A stretch of DNA of 64,000 bases from Pedobacter sp. KBS0701. GTDB taxonomy: Bacteria; Bacteroidota; Bacteroidia; Sphingobacteriales; Sphingobacteriaceae. The stretch's first letter is position 1, and each line of letters begins with the position of its first letter. Positions 33,354 to 43,261 of this stretch are shown piece after piece. The DNA lies in the NCBI RefSeq assembly GCF_005938645.2, contig NZ_CP042171.1, forward strand, positions 4,588,001 to 4,652,000, written 5' to 3'. A program made the translations under genes and the position numbers. The notes beneath the pieces are model-generated. The model had not been told where the DNA came from and searched no databases. It was given only the letters and a program-made list of their open reading frames with translations.

Positions 33354-36116
33354 TTGAAAAATTACGCTAACAAAAACTTAAATCCTTTTTTCATCCTCAT
33401 CAGTGTCTTTATTTATGGCTGTGTCGCAAATAAAGATACAGCGGTAGATCGTAGGTTTCAGAACTTAACAGCAAAATACAACTATATCTATAACTCCAAT
33501 GTTTTACTAAGCGAGTACAATGAGAGTCTGTTACAAAGTTATGCAGATAATTACGAAAAAATCCTTCCTGTTTACCTCGATCCTGAGCCACAAATAAATC
33601 TGGTTTTAACGCCTGGTGTTGCCAATAAACAATTGGACGATGTGATCGCAAAAGGACAAACCATTATCAATGATAAAAGTTTTAGCAACTATATTGATGA
33701 TGCCTATATGCTTTTGGGTAAGGCAAATTACCTGAAAGGCAATTATTTTATCGCTTCTGAATACTTCGATTATACGGCCAAAACCTATAACAGCGATTTA
33801 AAAACATTCATTATGGCAATGAACTGGAAAGCGCGTAGCCAAATGCAATTGAACAATATGGTGCTCGCCGATAAAATTATCGATACCATGTTGCGTGCTT
33901 CTGATGAATTAAAAAAGGACCTGGCAGAACCTTTGGCTACTGCCGCGCAGATGCGCATTTATCAGAAACGCAATAAAGAAGCCATCTTATTTTTAGAATC
34001 CGCCATTGCACTTCCGGCCGAAAAACAGCTTCGTATCCGTTGGCGTTTTATATTGGCGCAATTGCAGGAAAAAGAGAAAAACATCCAGGATGCCTATGCT
34101 AATTTCACTAAAGTTGAAAAAAGCAATGCACCCTTCGAGATGTATTTTCATGCAAATTTAAACCGCATTAAACTACGTGCCCTGTTAAGCGGCGTAAAAT
34201 TGAACAAGGAAGAGCAGCTGCTGGCTTTGTTAAAAGATGATAAGAATTTTGATTATACCGATCAGATTTATTATCAGGTTGGAGAGCTTTTCTCTGCTGA
34301 AGGAAACTTTGTTAAGGCTGAAGAGAATTACCATAAGTCAGTTTTAAAAAGCACAAGAAACCAGACTCAAAAGGCGTTGTCTTACTTAAGAATTGCCGAC
34401 TTAAACTTTAAAGAATTTAACAACTATATTAAAGCAAAACTGTACTACGATAGTACCGTGATGACTTTACCTAAAAACTTCCCTGATTATGACAACATTG
34501 TTAAAAAGGCAGATAACCTGCAATATCTAACCGACAGGTACACCATTATTGCAAAAGAAGATACTGCCCAGGCCATTGCCAAACTTCCGGCTGCTGAACG
34601 TGAGGCTAAAGTTAAAGCATATTTAACGCCAAAGGTCGTAGTAAGCAGTACAGGAGGCGTAATCAACAATCAATTTTTAAATGATCCGGATTTTCCGAAC
34701 ATCAGTTTAAATACACCCAACAATAATGCAGGAAACACCTTTTATTTTAATAATAATGCAGCGATAAGCAATGGCTTTGGTGACTTTAAAAAACGCTGGG
34801 GCACCAGACCGCTGGAAGATAACTGGCGCCAGAGTGTACGCTCATCCGCACAGGAAACCAACCAGGTTTTAGCCGGAGGAAAAGTAGCTACAGAAATTAT
34901 ACCTGCAAACGGGCAAACCAATGCGGCTGCCTCCGACCAAACTTCATTAGAAAAGCAGTTTTTGGATGCTTTACCTACTACACAGCCGCTATTGGCAATA
35001 TCCGACCAAAAAATTATTGATGCTTATTTTGAAATCGCCAGTTTTTACCAACAAGAACTGAATGATAAGCCGGAAGCAAATAAAATATATCTTGAACTGA
35101 TTAAAAGATATCCAGATAACAACCATCTGGTTGCTATTTATTACAGTTTATACCTGAATTATAAAGGTGTTGATGAAGTAAAATCTGATCAGTATAAACA
35201 ATTGGTGCTCACCAAATTCCCCGAATCTAATTTTGCGAAGAATATTTTAGATCCATCGTACTCGGCCAAACAAACACAGATGGAAAACATTGCCATCAAC
35301 AATTACAATGCAGCTTTTGATGCTTATGCAAGAAAAGATTATGCCAATGTAGTAAAGCAGGCTGATGATAATATTTCAGCTTTCCCAAATAACGATCTGG
35401 CACCGCAGTATGCTTATTTAAAGGCAATAGCAGTTGGCCGTACAGCAAAGGTTGATCCGCTGCTTAGCGAATTTAACCTGATTACCAATCGCTATCCTAA
35501 TGATAAAATTATTACACCTTTGGTACGCAATCATTTAAGATATATTGAGGCCAACCTTGATGAATTTAAACAACGACCAGTTGCGCTGATTGATTTTGAT
35601 GCAAGTGAACCTCGTTTTGTGGCCCAGGCTACTCCGGCTACCGTTGCGACAAAACCGCTGGTGGTTGAAAATCCTGTAGTAAAGACTGCAGAACCTAACC
35701 CAATAGCTAAACCTGCTGAGGTTAAACCGACAGATCCAAGCAAACCTACCAGTATTTTCAGTGCTGCAAAATCAGAAGAATATTATTATGTAATCGACGT
35801 GGCCGACGCCACTTTAACCTTAAGTTCATCTCGTTTCGGAATCGGTCAGTTTAACCGCGGAAATTATCCTGACAACGATTTGGAACATAAATTGGTAGAA
35901 CTGGATAACGATCAGTTGATTTACATCACGAGTTTTATCGACCTTGAAGATGCCAAACTTTACGAATCGAGCATTACAGGACAGTTAAAGAACATTATGA
36001 AAGTTCCGGCTAACCTGTATAAAGGCTTTATCATCAGTAAAGAAAACTTTGGAAAACTGACAGACAGGACACGGATCAACGAATATCTGGAGTTTTTAAA
36101 AGACAATTATAAATAG
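33354..36116 (+). CDS. porW: Type IX secretion/gliding TPR lipoprotein PorW/SprE
   Basis: A ~920-residue TPR lipoprotein. I prefer TTG 33354, giving a 23-residue lipoprotein signal ending in IYGC; TTG 33285 would need an unusually long one. Right after the cysteine comes the family hallmark AVDRRFQNLTAKYNYIYNSNVLLSE...YADNYEKILPVY. Residues ~90-380 and ~560-740 are TPR arrays (ISNYIDDAYMLLGKANYLKGNYFIASEYF, ... FVKAEENYHKSVLKS ...). The C-terminal ~120 residues form a domain with VELDNDQLIYITSFIDLEDAKLYESSI. In relatives PorW/SprE links the T9SS motor to the outer-membrane complex. The gldKLMN operon is 4.6 kb away. Confidence 0.85.
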   Translation: MKNYANKNLNPFFILISVFIYGCVANKDTAVDRRFQNLTAKYNYIYNSNVLLSEYNESLLQSYADNYEKILPVYLDPEPQINLVLTPGVANKQLDDVIAKGQTIINDKSFSNYIDDAYMLLGKANYLKGNYFIASEYFDYTAKTYNSDLKTFIMAMNWKARSQMQLNNMVLADKIIDTMLRASDELKKDLAEPLATAAQMRIYQKRNKEAILFLESAIALPAEKQLRIRWRFILAQLQEKEKNIQDAYANFTKVEKSNAPFEMYFHANLNRIKLRALLSGVKLNKEEQLLALLKDDKNFDYTDQIYYQVGELFSAEGNFVKAEENYHKSVLKSTRNQTQKALSYLRIADLNFKEFNNYIKAKLYYDSTVMTLPKNFPDYDNIVKKADNLQYLTDRYTIIAKEDTAQAIAKLPAAEREAKVKAYLTPKVVVSSTGGVINNQFLNDPDFPNISLNTPNNNAGNTFYFNNNAAISNGFGDFKKRWGTRPLEDNWRQSVRSSAQETNQVLAGGKVATEIIPANGQTNAAASDQTSLEKQFLDALPTTQPLLAISDQKIIDAYFEIASFYQQELNDKPEANKIYLELIKRYPDNNHLVAIYYSLYLNYKGVDEVKSDQYKQLVLTKFPESNFAKNILDPSYSAKQTQMENIAINNYNAAFDAYARKDYANVVKQADDNISAFPNNDLAPQYAYLKAIAVGRTAKVDPLLSEFNLITNRYPNDKIITPLVRNHLRYIEANLDEFKQRPVALIDFDASEPRFVAQATPATVATKPLVVENPVVKTAEPNPIAKPAEVKPTDPSKPTSIFSAAKSEEYYYVIDVADATLTLSSSRFGIGQFNRGNYPDNDLEHKLVELDNDQLIYITSFIDLEDAKLYESSITGQLKNIMKVPANLYKGFIISKENFGKLTDRTRINEYLEFLKDNYK

Positions 36117-36118
36117 TA

Positions 36119-36205
36119 GAGCAAAGCGGAAAGACTAAAAGGCTAAAAACCGAAGCAGAAAGACTGAAGTTAAAAGCTTTGATACCCTTATATATCTTAA
36201 ATGGT
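36119..36205 (+). repeat. Word-echo intergenic sequence after porW
   Basis: Repeated words GAAAGACTAAAAGGCTAAAA, GCAGAAAGACTGAAG, then TTATATATCTTAAATGGTA. The last is nearly the same as a segment at ~54.58 kb. No gene. Confidence 0.5.
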
Positions 36206-36233
36206 AGAATGGCCAAAGTTCAAAGCTTAAAAG

Positions 36234-36261
36234 TTGATTCTATAAAAAATTAATAAATTTG
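36234..36261 (+). promoter_or_regulatory. Promoter of PBP1A gene (-33 TTG and -7 box)
   Basis: TTG at 36234-36236, 17-nt spacer, then TAAATTTG at 36254-36261: a full Bacteroidota promoter match, 47 bp upstream of the ATG. Confidence 0.65.
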
Positions 36262-36308
36262 CATCCGAAATCACCTATCCCGGTGTTTTTGGAAAATAAC
36301 AACACAAA

Positions 36309-38528
36309 ATGAACAAATCCCTTTCTGCACAAGAAACAAAAAGATACAGTTTAATCATCTGGAAAATACTGATTGGGGGAATTGCCCTATTCGCCATTTT
36401 CATTTCAATGATCGGATTAGGTCTGTTTGGTGCCTTGCCCTCTTTTAGAGACATAGAACACCCAAAAAGTAACCAGGCATCCGAAATTATTGCCGAAGAT
36501 GGCCGTCCACTAGGTACTTATTTTGTTCAAAACAGATCGAATGTTACTTATAAAGATATTTCCGAAAATGTAATCAACGGATTAATTGCGACAGAAGATA
36601 CCCGTTTTAAAGAACACTCCGGCATCGATTTTAAACGCACCTTCTCTATTATCGGTTATAATTTAATTGGCAAAAAGCAGGGCGCCAGTACCATTACACA
36701 GCAATTGGCTAAAAATCTTTTTCCACGCGAATCGAACCTTAATTTTTTCTCGCTGGTACTAACAAAATTTAAAGAGTGGATTGTTGCCGTTAAATTAGAA
36801 CGCAACTATACCAAGGAAGAAATTATTACCATGTACTTAAATACGGTCGATTTTGGTAATCAGGCTTATGGTATTAAATCGGCAGCCAGGGTTTATTTCA
36901 ATACCACTCCCGATAAGTTAACTTTAACACAGGCGGCAACCTTAGTGGGCATGCAAAAAGGGATTACCATGTATTCGCCAACCCGCCATCCTGAGCGTTC
37001 CAGAGACCGTAGAAATACCGTAATGGCTTTGATGGTTAAAGCTGAGCTCTTAACCCAGGCGGAATTTGATGAACAAAAAGAAAAACCGTTAAACCTGCAT
37101 TTCAATGCCGCAACCGTTAATGATGGTATTGCGCCATATTTTCGTTCGGTATTGAAAAACGATATCAGAACCATTTTCCAGGAACAATCGATTACCAAGC
37201 CCGATGGAACGCCTTACGACTTAGACCGTGATGGATTGAAGATATATACCACATTAAATTATGATATGCAGGTATACGCCGAGGAAGCACAAAAGGAATA
37301 CATGAAAGTGCTGCAGGCACAATTTATTGCCAGTTGGAAAGGCAGAAACCCTTTTAAAGATAAAACTTTACAGATTGAACAGGGAATTAAGCGATCTGAC
37401 CGTTATAAATCGTTAAAACTGGAAGGTAAATCGGATGATGAAATTAAAGATGATTTCAATACCAAAACTGAAATGACCATTTTCACCTGGAAAGGTAATA
37501 TTGATACCGTAATGAAACCGATCGATTCGGTACGTTATTACAAAATGCTTTTGCGGAATGCCATGATGACGATGGACCCTACCAATGGACACGTTAAAGC
37601 ATGGGTTGGCGGAATCAATTACGAACATTTTAAATACGATCAGGTTAAAATGGGAACCCGTCAGGTAGGCTCAACAGCAAAACCATTTACCTATGCCGTA
37701 GCCATTGAAAATGGTTATTCTCCTTGTTATACCGTACCTAATGTTCCGGTAACGATTGATGGTTATGGAGAGCCATGGACACCAAGAAACTCAGGCAAAC
37801 CATTACCAGGAAGTATTACTTTACAAAAAGCACTGGCCTACTCGCAGAACTTTGTTACGGCTTATTTAATGAAACAGGTTGGTCCTGTTGCCGTATCTAC
37901 ATTGGCCACAAAAATGGGTATTCCTAATGTTCCGGCATTCCCATCTATTTGTTTAGGTACTTTCGATTCTTCTGTTTATAATATGGTGGGTGCTTACGGA
38001 GCTTTTGCCAACAAAGGAACTTACACCAAGCCGATTTATTTATTGAGAATTGAAGATAAAAACGGGGTGGTACTATTTTCTCAAAAGGAAATACCAAAAC
38101 CTGTAATGAGTGAAGAAGTTGCTTATGTAATGACCAGGATGTTGAAAGGTGTGGTTACCAACGGAACAGGATCGAGATTGAATTATAAATACAAAGTAAA
38201 TGCACCGATCGGAGCAAAAACAGGTACTACCCAAAATAACTCCGATGGCTGGTTTATGGCAATTACTCCACAATTGGTAACCGGTATCTGGACAGGTTGC
38301 GAGGACAGGGCTTTCCACTTCATCAGCACCAGCCAGGGTGAGGGTGCCAATACGGCTTTACCAATTTTTGCAGGATTTATCAAAAGAGTTTACGCTAATC
38401 CAGCATTGAAGATCAGTCATGCTGATTTTGAAGCGCCAAAATCGGGTGTTTCGATTACTTTTGATTGCAATCAGTACCAGCAACAGGAAGAAGGCGCAAC
38501 AGAATTGGATGAGAAGTTAGGTTTTTAA
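36309..38528 (+). CDS. Class A penicillin-binding protein 1A
   Basis: Bifunctional peptidoglycan synthase, anchored by an N-terminal helix (~18-42). Transglycosylase (GT51) domain: E96-D-T-R-F-K-E-H-S-G-I-D, then KKQGASTITQQLAKNLFPRE. Transpeptidase domain: active serine S455 in GSTAKPF (STAK, K458), SxN-type YSQN, and the K637-T-G box in GAKTGTTQNNSDGWF. A ~80-residue insertion between the two (YAEEAQKEYMKVLQ...) is usual in Bacteroidota. 739 residues, with its own promoter. Confidence 0.95.
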   Translation: MNKSLSAQETKRYSLIIWKILIGGIALFAIFISMIGLGLFGALPSFRDIEHPKSNQASEIIAEDGRPLGTYFVQNRSNVTYKDISENVINGLIATEDTRFKEHSGIDFKRTFSIIGYNLIGKKQGASTITQQLAKNLFPRESNLNFFSLVLTKFKEWIVAVKLERNYTKEEIITMYLNTVDFGNQAYGIKSAARVYFNTTPDKLTLTQAATLVGMQKGITMYSPTRHPERSRDRRNTVMALMVKAELLTQAEFDEQKEKPLNLHFNAATVNDGIAPYFRSVLKNDIRTIFQEQSITKPDGTPYDLDRDGLKIYTTLNYDMQVYAEEAQKEYMKVLQAQFIASWKGRNPFKDKTLQIEQGIKRSDRYKSLKLEGKSDDEIKDDFNTKTEMTIFTWKGNIDTVMKPIDSVRYYKMLLRNAMMTMDPTNGHVKAWVGGINYEHFKYDQVKMGTRQVGSTAKPFTYAVAIENGYSPCYTVPNVPVTIDGYGEPWTPRNSGKPLPGSITLQKALAYSQNFVTAYLMKQVGPVAVSTLATKMGIPNVPAFPSICLGTFDSSVYNMVGAYGAFANKGTYTKPIYLLRIEDKNGVVLFSQKEIPKPVMSEEVAYVMTRMLKGVVTNGTGSRLNYKYKVNAPIGAKTGTTQNNSDGWFMAITPQLVTGIWTGCEDRAFHFISTSQGEGANTALPIFAGFIKRVYANPALKISHADFEAPKSGVSITFDCNQYQQQEEGATELDEKLGF

Positions 38529-38529
38529 T

Positions 38530-38660
38530 GTGTTGGCGGTTGCGTGAAGGATAGCAGTGGAAATCCTTTTGTTGTCGCCTTGAGCGCAGCCAAAAGGCAA
38601 CAAAAGATTGTAACGGATAGCCTGACCCTTTGCGCAGCTTAGGGGCACGCCCAAATTATA
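38530..38660 (+). repeat. Dispersed intergenic repeat upstream of uvrC
   Basis: 38621-38652 (core CCTGACCC, GCGCAGCTTAGGGG, CACGCCC) closely matches 56434-56465. It is preceded by GTGAAGGATAGCAGTGGAAA, and by an internal imperfect pair TTTTGTTGTCGCCTTG/AAGGCAACAAAAG. No gene. Confidence 0.65.
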
Positions 38661-38707
38661 AATATAGCAATCAGTTCATTTTAATCAAAACTATTACTCC
38701 CGAATCC

Positions 38708-38715
38708 TATTTTTG
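38708..38715 (+). promoter_or_regulatory. -7 promoter box of uvrC
   Basis: TATTTTTG, perfect TAnnTTTG, 6 bp before the ATG at 38722; nearly leaderless. Confidence 0.6.
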
Positions 38716-38721
38716 TAAATA

Positions 38722-40524
38722 ATGAGCAGTTTCGACCATAAAACAGCATTAACCGCAATTCCGCATAAACCTGGTGTTTACCAATATTGGGATGCTGATG
38801 GAAAGCTTATGTATATTGGAAAGGCGAAAGACCTGCGTAACCGTGTGGGTTCTTATTTTAATAGCGATAAAAGCCAGTTTAATGGCAAAACAAGGGTACT
38901 GGTATCTAAGATCCGTAAAATCACCTTTACCATTGTAGATACGGAAATTGATGCCTGGCTATTGGAAAACAGCCTGATTAAAAAACACCAGCCGAAATTT
39001 AACATCAATTTAAAGGACGATAAAACTTATCCATGGATTATCGTTAAAAATGAGAATTTCCCCCGCATTTACTGGACAAGGAAAGTGATTAAAGATGGCT
39101 CTACCTATTTCGGCCCTTATGGCTCGATAGGCATGATGCATACCATTTTGGATCTGATTAAAGAAACCTATCCGTTACGTACCTGCAGCCTGCCCCTAAC
39201 GGAGAAAAATATAGACGAAGGCAAATTTAAAGTATGCCTCGAATACCAGATCGGTAACTGTAAAGGGCCTTGCCAAAATTATCAGACCGAGGCCGATTAT
39301 GATAAAAATATTGGCGAAATCAAAGAAATCCTGAACGGTAAAATCGGAAATGTTATCCGTGATGTCAAAGGGATCATTAAATCAGCATCAGAAAACCTCA
39401 ATTTCGAACTTGCGCATCAATATGCAAGGAGATTAGAAGTACTGGAAAAATATCAGAGCAAATCTACCGTGGTAAACAGTGCCATTACGAATGTGGATGT
39501 GGTGAGTATTGCTTCAGATGAACGTTATGCCTTTGTGAACTACCTAAAGGTGATGAACGGAACCATTATCCAGACACAGACCATTGAGGTTAAGAAGCAA
39601 CTAGATGAGAGTGATGATGAGATTTTAACTTTAGCCATGCTGGAGTTCAGAACAAAATTCAACAGTACCTCAAAAGAAATCATCGTCCCTTTTGAACCTT
39701 CATTGGAAGATGAAAGTTTAAAATTCACCGTTCCAAAACTGGGCGAAAAGAAAAAACTTTTAGAGCTTTCACAAAAGAATGTACTGTTCTTTAAAAAAGA
39801 AAAGCTTAACCAATACGAAAAGTTAAATCCAGATTTACGTACCGACCGGATTTTAACTACCATGCAAAAAGACCTGCGTTTAACGCAGCTTCCAAAACAT
39901 ATTGAATGTTTTGATAACTCCAACTTTCAGGGGAAGTATCCGGTTTCGGCAATTGTAGTATTTAAGGATGCCAAACCATCTAAAAAAGACTATCGCCATT
40001 TTAATGTGAAAACGGTTGAAGGTCCAAACGATTTTGCGACCATGGAAGAGGCTGTTTTCCGTCGTTACAGGCGAATGTTGGATGAAAACCAGACTTTGCC
40101 ACAGCTCATCATTATTGATGGCGGTAAAGGCCAGCTTTCATCTGCTATGAAGAGTTTAAAATTACTGGGTATAGAAAACAGGGTAACTGTGATCGGTATT
40201 GCCAAACGTTTGGAAGAACTGTTCTATCCAGGTGATTCTTATCCTTTGTATTTAGATAAAAAATCGGAAACCTTAAAAGTGATCCAGCAGCTGCGTGATG
40301 AAGCCCACCGCTTCGGAATTACCTTTCACCGCAAGAAACGCGATCAGGGTACACTTAAAACCGAACTCGAACAAATTGAAGGTATTGGTAAAACAACAGC
40401 TGATAAACTGTTAACACATTTTAAATCGGTTAAAAAGATTAAAGAAGCTACAGAAAAAGAGCTGGCAGAGGTACTGAATAAAAAGCAGATGGTTACGCTG
40501 CAAGCATATTTTAATCAGGAATAA
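38722..40524 (+). CDS. uvrC: Excinuclease ABC subunit C
   Basis: Makes both incisions in nucleotide excision repair. N-terminal GIY-YIG domain: KPGVYQYWDADGKLMYIGKAKDLRNRVGSYF. A four-cysteine set (C155, C172, C180, C184, the last three as CLEYQIGNCKGPC) corresponds to the Fe-S site reported for E. coli UvrC. The UVR (UvrB-binding) motif is near EIKEILNGKIGNVIRDVKGIIKSASENLNFELAHQYARRLEVLEKYQ. The RNase-H-like second nuclease contains IECFDNSNFQGKYPVSAIVVFKD and LIIIDGGKGQLSSA. The HhH pair is at the C-terminus (IEGIGKTTADKLLTHFKSVKKI). 600 residues, normal. Confidence 0.97.
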   Translation: MSSFDHKTALTAIPHKPGVYQYWDADGKLMYIGKAKDLRNRVGSYFNSDKSQFNGKTRVLVSKIRKITFTIVDTEIDAWLLENSLIKKHQPKFNINLKDDKTYPWIIVKNENFPRIYWTRKVIKDGSTYFGPYGSIGMMHTILDLIKETYPLRTCSLPLTEKNIDEGKFKVCLEYQIGNCKGPCQNYQTEADYDKNIGEIKEILNGKIGNVIRDVKGIIKSASENLNFELAHQYARRLEVLEKYQSKSTVVNSAITNVDVVSIASDERYAFVNYLKVMNGTIIQTQTIEVKKQLDESDDEILTLAMLEFRTKFNSTSKEIIVPFEPSLEDESLKFTVPKLGEKKKLLELSQKNVLFFKKEKLNQYEKLNPDLRTDRILTTMQKDLRLTQLPKHIECFDNSNFQGKYPVSAIVVFKDAKPSKKDYRHFNVKTVEGPNDFATMEEAVFRRYRRMLDENQTLPQLIIIDGGKGQLSSAMKSLKLLGIENRVTVIGIAKRLEELFYPGDSYPLYLDKKSETLKVIQQLRDEAHRFGITFHRKKRDQGTLKTELEQIEGIGKTTADKLLTHFKSVKKIKEATEKELAEVLNKKQMVTLQAYFNQE

Positions 40525-40631
40525 CACTTTTAATTCTGATTCTCTTTTAAGAGGAATTAAGATTTTTCCAGCTAAGGTCGAAATAACGATTTATATCTGC
40601 AATTCTATGATCGATTTCCACCACACAAATC

Positions 40632-40669
40632 CGTCATCTCAACTAAAGCGCAGCGAAACGGAGAGATCT
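40632..40669 (+). repeat. Dispersed CGTCATCTC...GGAGAGATC repeat, copy 2
   Basis: CGTCATCTCAACTAAAGCGC followed by AGCGAAACGGAGAGATC. It matches 54328-54365, and 524-560 in reverse. Confidence 0.7.
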
Positions 40670-40729
40670 GTATGAGTAGGTTTTCTTAAAATTTAAAATC
40701 CTCCACTATATCGAAACCATTATAAAACA

Positions 40730-40759
40730 AAAAGGCTCCGATTTTCATCGAAGCCTTTT
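40730..40759 (-). terminator. Terminator of the gldKLMN operon
   Basis: A 13-bp stem (one G-U wobble in the RNA) between AAAAGGCTCCGAT and ATCGAAGCCTTTT, loop TTTC, ending 10 bp from the gldN stop. T-rich on the minus strand. Confidence 0.85.
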
Positions 40760-40768
40760 CTTATAAGA

Positions 40769-41680
40769 TTAATATTCCCAAAGTCCTTGTTCGTAATCCA
40801 GAACAGATTTTTTAATCCTTTCTGATTCGTACAATCTTTCTCTAGGATTGGCAATAATATCTCTGATCTTGTTATCACCAGGATTTGATTCTTTAACAAT
40901 ATAACTGCTGAATAAGCGGCGAATAAAGAAATCATCGAAACTAAGTGACGATGCGTCGTTATTGGTATTAATCAAACGTTTCTTGGTTAAAATCTCTCTT
41001 GCCTCCGGATAGTACACCCAAAATACAGGCTGCCATTGTTTGGAAACTTCATTGTATTTTAATGGCGCAATACCTACAATACGCGGTTCAAAAATAGAAC
41101 GTTTAGTATCAAAAATCCAATCTTCTTTAATTCTGAATTTTAAGAATAACTCCGGGTTAAAATCATTCACCACTGTGGTAACTGTTCCGGTTTTATTGTT
41201 CGAAACCTCTGCTGTTCCTAAAGCTGACTTGGCAGCAGAATCTGCAGACATTGGATTAAGGAATGCATCATCTTCGTTTAGGGCGCTATCAATTGGCGAG
41301 TATGCTGTTAGTTCATCTTTTTTAATTGACGCAATCAAAACATCAATTAATCTTGATTTAGGCGATTTTAAGACAGAGTTAACCGTATCACGTAAATCAA
41401 TTTCTCTCCATATCCGTTTTGCATAAAAAACATCTTCCTCTCTCACATCAGCCAAAGGAACCATTTCAGTACTATCAATGTCCTTACGGGCATAGAAACC
41501 ATCTTTAGGTGGTACCTTTAGTTTCTTTTTAGCTGTTTTAACAGGAGCTTTCACCGTATCTACTGCAGGAGCAGTAACTACCGGAGCAGCTTTCTTTGGT
41601 GCTAACTTGGTTGGCTTTTTTTGTGCAAAAGCAAACGCAGTTAGCAAAACCAGAATAGCAATACTTAAAATCCTTTTCAT
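40769..41680 (-). CDS. gldN: Type IX secretion/gliding protein GldN (PorN)
   Basis: Periplasmic partner of the GldK ring. Signal peptide MKRILSIAILVLLTAFAFAQ; then a Lys/Pro/Ala-rich linker (~20-60) and the conserved domain from DIDSTEMVPLADVREEDVFYAKRIWREIDLRDTVNSVL, including YSPIDSALNEDDAFLNP, KEDWIFDTKRSIFEPRIVGIAPL and DFFIRRLFSSYIVKESNPGDNKIRD. 303 residues, usual length. It is the last gene of the operon, 7 bp after gldM. Confidence 0.95.
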   Translation of the reverse strand: MKRILSIAILVLLTAFAFAQKKPTKLAPKKAAPVVTAPAVDTVKAPVKTAKKKLKVPPKDGFYARKDIDSTEMVPLADVREEDVFYAKRIWREIDLRDTVNSVLKSPKSRLIDVLIASIKKDELTAYSPIDSALNEDDAFLNPMSADSAAKSALGTAEVSNNKTGTVTTVVNDFNPELFLKFRIKEDWIFDTKRSIFEPRIVGIAPLKYNEVSKQWQPVFWVYYPEAREILTKKRLINTNNDASSLSFDDFFIRRLFSSYIVKESNPGDNKIRDIIANPRERLYESERIKKSVLDYEQGLWEY

Positions 41681-41687
41681 CTTCTTT

Positions 41688-43220
41688 TTATTTTACACTA
41701 AACGCTAATGAAGGTAAAATTCTTTGACGCCCATCTGGTCCTACAGAAACAATATCTTCAAAAAACACCCTTGTTCCAGGTGTAATTGAGTTCATGGCAC
41801 CTTTAACCGCACCGGCGAAATTTCCACCACTACCAGCAATGGTAACGGCATCAGAACGTGGTTTAATAATCGTCAGTTTATAACGTTGTATTTTAAACTT
41901 AACATCGAAAGGAAAATCATCCAGATCTGCTTCAATCTCGGTTTCGCTTTTTAACTGTACAGAAGCGATATCGCCACCTGCGCGTCCACCAACTTTGGCA
42001 ACCGGTGCCGGAATAGCTTTAACCCTGAATTTTTGTGAGCCTAAACTAACGGTTTTACCAGCGTTAGTTGCCGATACATTAATGGATACTTCCTGACCAA
42101 CCATGCTTCCCGGAACATTAACATTGTAGTTTCCGTTACCGCCAGACATTGAACCTCCTGAAATGGAAGCACGGACACTTTCTAGTGGGAAACCTGCCGC
42201 CGATACTGTAAATGGATTGGCAATACCTGCATAAATTACATTTAGTTTTGTTGAAGAAACAGATGCAGATGGTTTCGCTACCTGATAAGTTTGTGGTTGG
42301 GTTTTATATTCCTTTACCTGACCATCGGTTTGGCGAACACGTATAGTACCAACCCAGGTAAACTGTCCAACGCTACCGGTACCACCGCTGTAAGTTCCTT
42401 TACCATCTTTAACGGATAATTTACTTCCGTTAACGGTAATATCAGGTGTTGATCTTGAATCGCTAGCGGTTAGAAATACTTCAGCGGTATATGGTTGTCC
42501 CTGGATTACGTAAGAAGTAGGTGCTACTGCGACTGCAGCAAACTGATCCAAATTAACCTGCGCTTTATCCATATTTCCAAACAATTTTTTCACAACTTCT
42601 GCTTCAGCATTTTTAGTGTCTGTTTGCAGTTTGGTTAAAATAGTCATCGCAGCGGTTAACGGGGTTCCCTCACCAAAATAAGTTTCCTGCCAATTGCCCT
42701 TTCTTTTTCTTACCGGATCTTTAGCTTCAAGAGAGAAAGAAACATTTGCTCTATCTGCAGGATCTAATAAAGAGATTAATTTCTCTCTAGTCGCATTAAT
42801 TCTTTTCTTTAGTTCATCAGCTTTCTTTTGGTTAATCATGATATTCTGAGCAATATCCTGATTAGATCTATTTACCAGATCTTCAGTTTCAGGATCGATC
42901 CCGTCACCAGCCTGAGTAAATTCTTTCTTAATACTTTCAATATAATTATTTAGTTCATCAGCTGCTTTCTGAGCTTGTTTAGCCTTGTCATAAATAGGCT
43001 GAGCACGTGCTGGCTCTTCTTTCAACTTCGAATTTTCGAAGGCAGAAAACAACTGATTAATACTTGTATTTACATTGTTTTTAGAAGTATCCAAACTATC
43101 GTTGATATTTTTGAATGCATCTAAAATGGTATCTGATACGTTTAAGGCGAGCATAGCCAACAATACCAAATACATGATATTGATCATCCGCTGCCTTGTT
43201 GTTTCTTTTCCGCCTGCCAT
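41688..43220 (-). CDS. gldM: Type IX secretion/gliding motor protein GldM (PorM)
   Basis: Inner-membrane motor component. The N-terminus MAGGKETTRQRMINIMYLVLLAMLALNVSDTILDAF is diagnostic, with a single helix ~14-30. A long periplasmic part follows: a helical region (~35-220, coiled-coil prone), then beta domains with DISVNATN-like repeats (TAEVFLTASDSRSTPDITVNG, NPFTVSAAGFPLESVRASI). The C-terminal beta-domain contains FPFDVKFKIQRYKLTI and RVFFEDIVSVGPDGRQRILPSLAFSVK. In other species GldM transmits torque from GldL across the periplasm. Confidence 0.96.
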   Translation of the reverse strand: MAGGKETTRQRMINIMYLVLLAMLALNVSDTILDAFKNINDSLDTSKNNVNTSINQLFSAFENSKLKEEPARAQPIYDKAKQAQKAADELNNYIESIKKEFTQAGDGIDPETEDLVNRSNQDIAQNIMINQKKADELKKRINATREKLISLLDPADRANVSFSLEAKDPVRKRKGNWQETYFGEGTPLTAAMTILTKLQTDTKNAEAEVVKKLFGNMDKAQVNLDQFAAVAVAPTSYVIQGQPYTAEVFLTASDSRSTPDITVNGSKLSVKDGKGTYSGGTGSVGQFTWVGTIRVRQTDGQVKEYKTQPQTYQVAKPSASVSSTKLNVIYAGIANPFTVSAAGFPLESVRASISGGSMSGGNGNYNVNVPGSMVGQEVSINVSATNAGKTVSLGSQKFRVKAIPAPVAKVGGRAGGDIASVQLKSETEIEADLDDFPFDVKFKIQRYKLTIIKPRSDAVTIAGSGGNFAGAVKGAMNSITPGTRVFFEDIVSVGPDGRQRILPSLAFSVK

Positions 43221-43261
43221 ATTTGATGTAGCTTTTCTTTAAAAATTAAAAACTAAACAAA

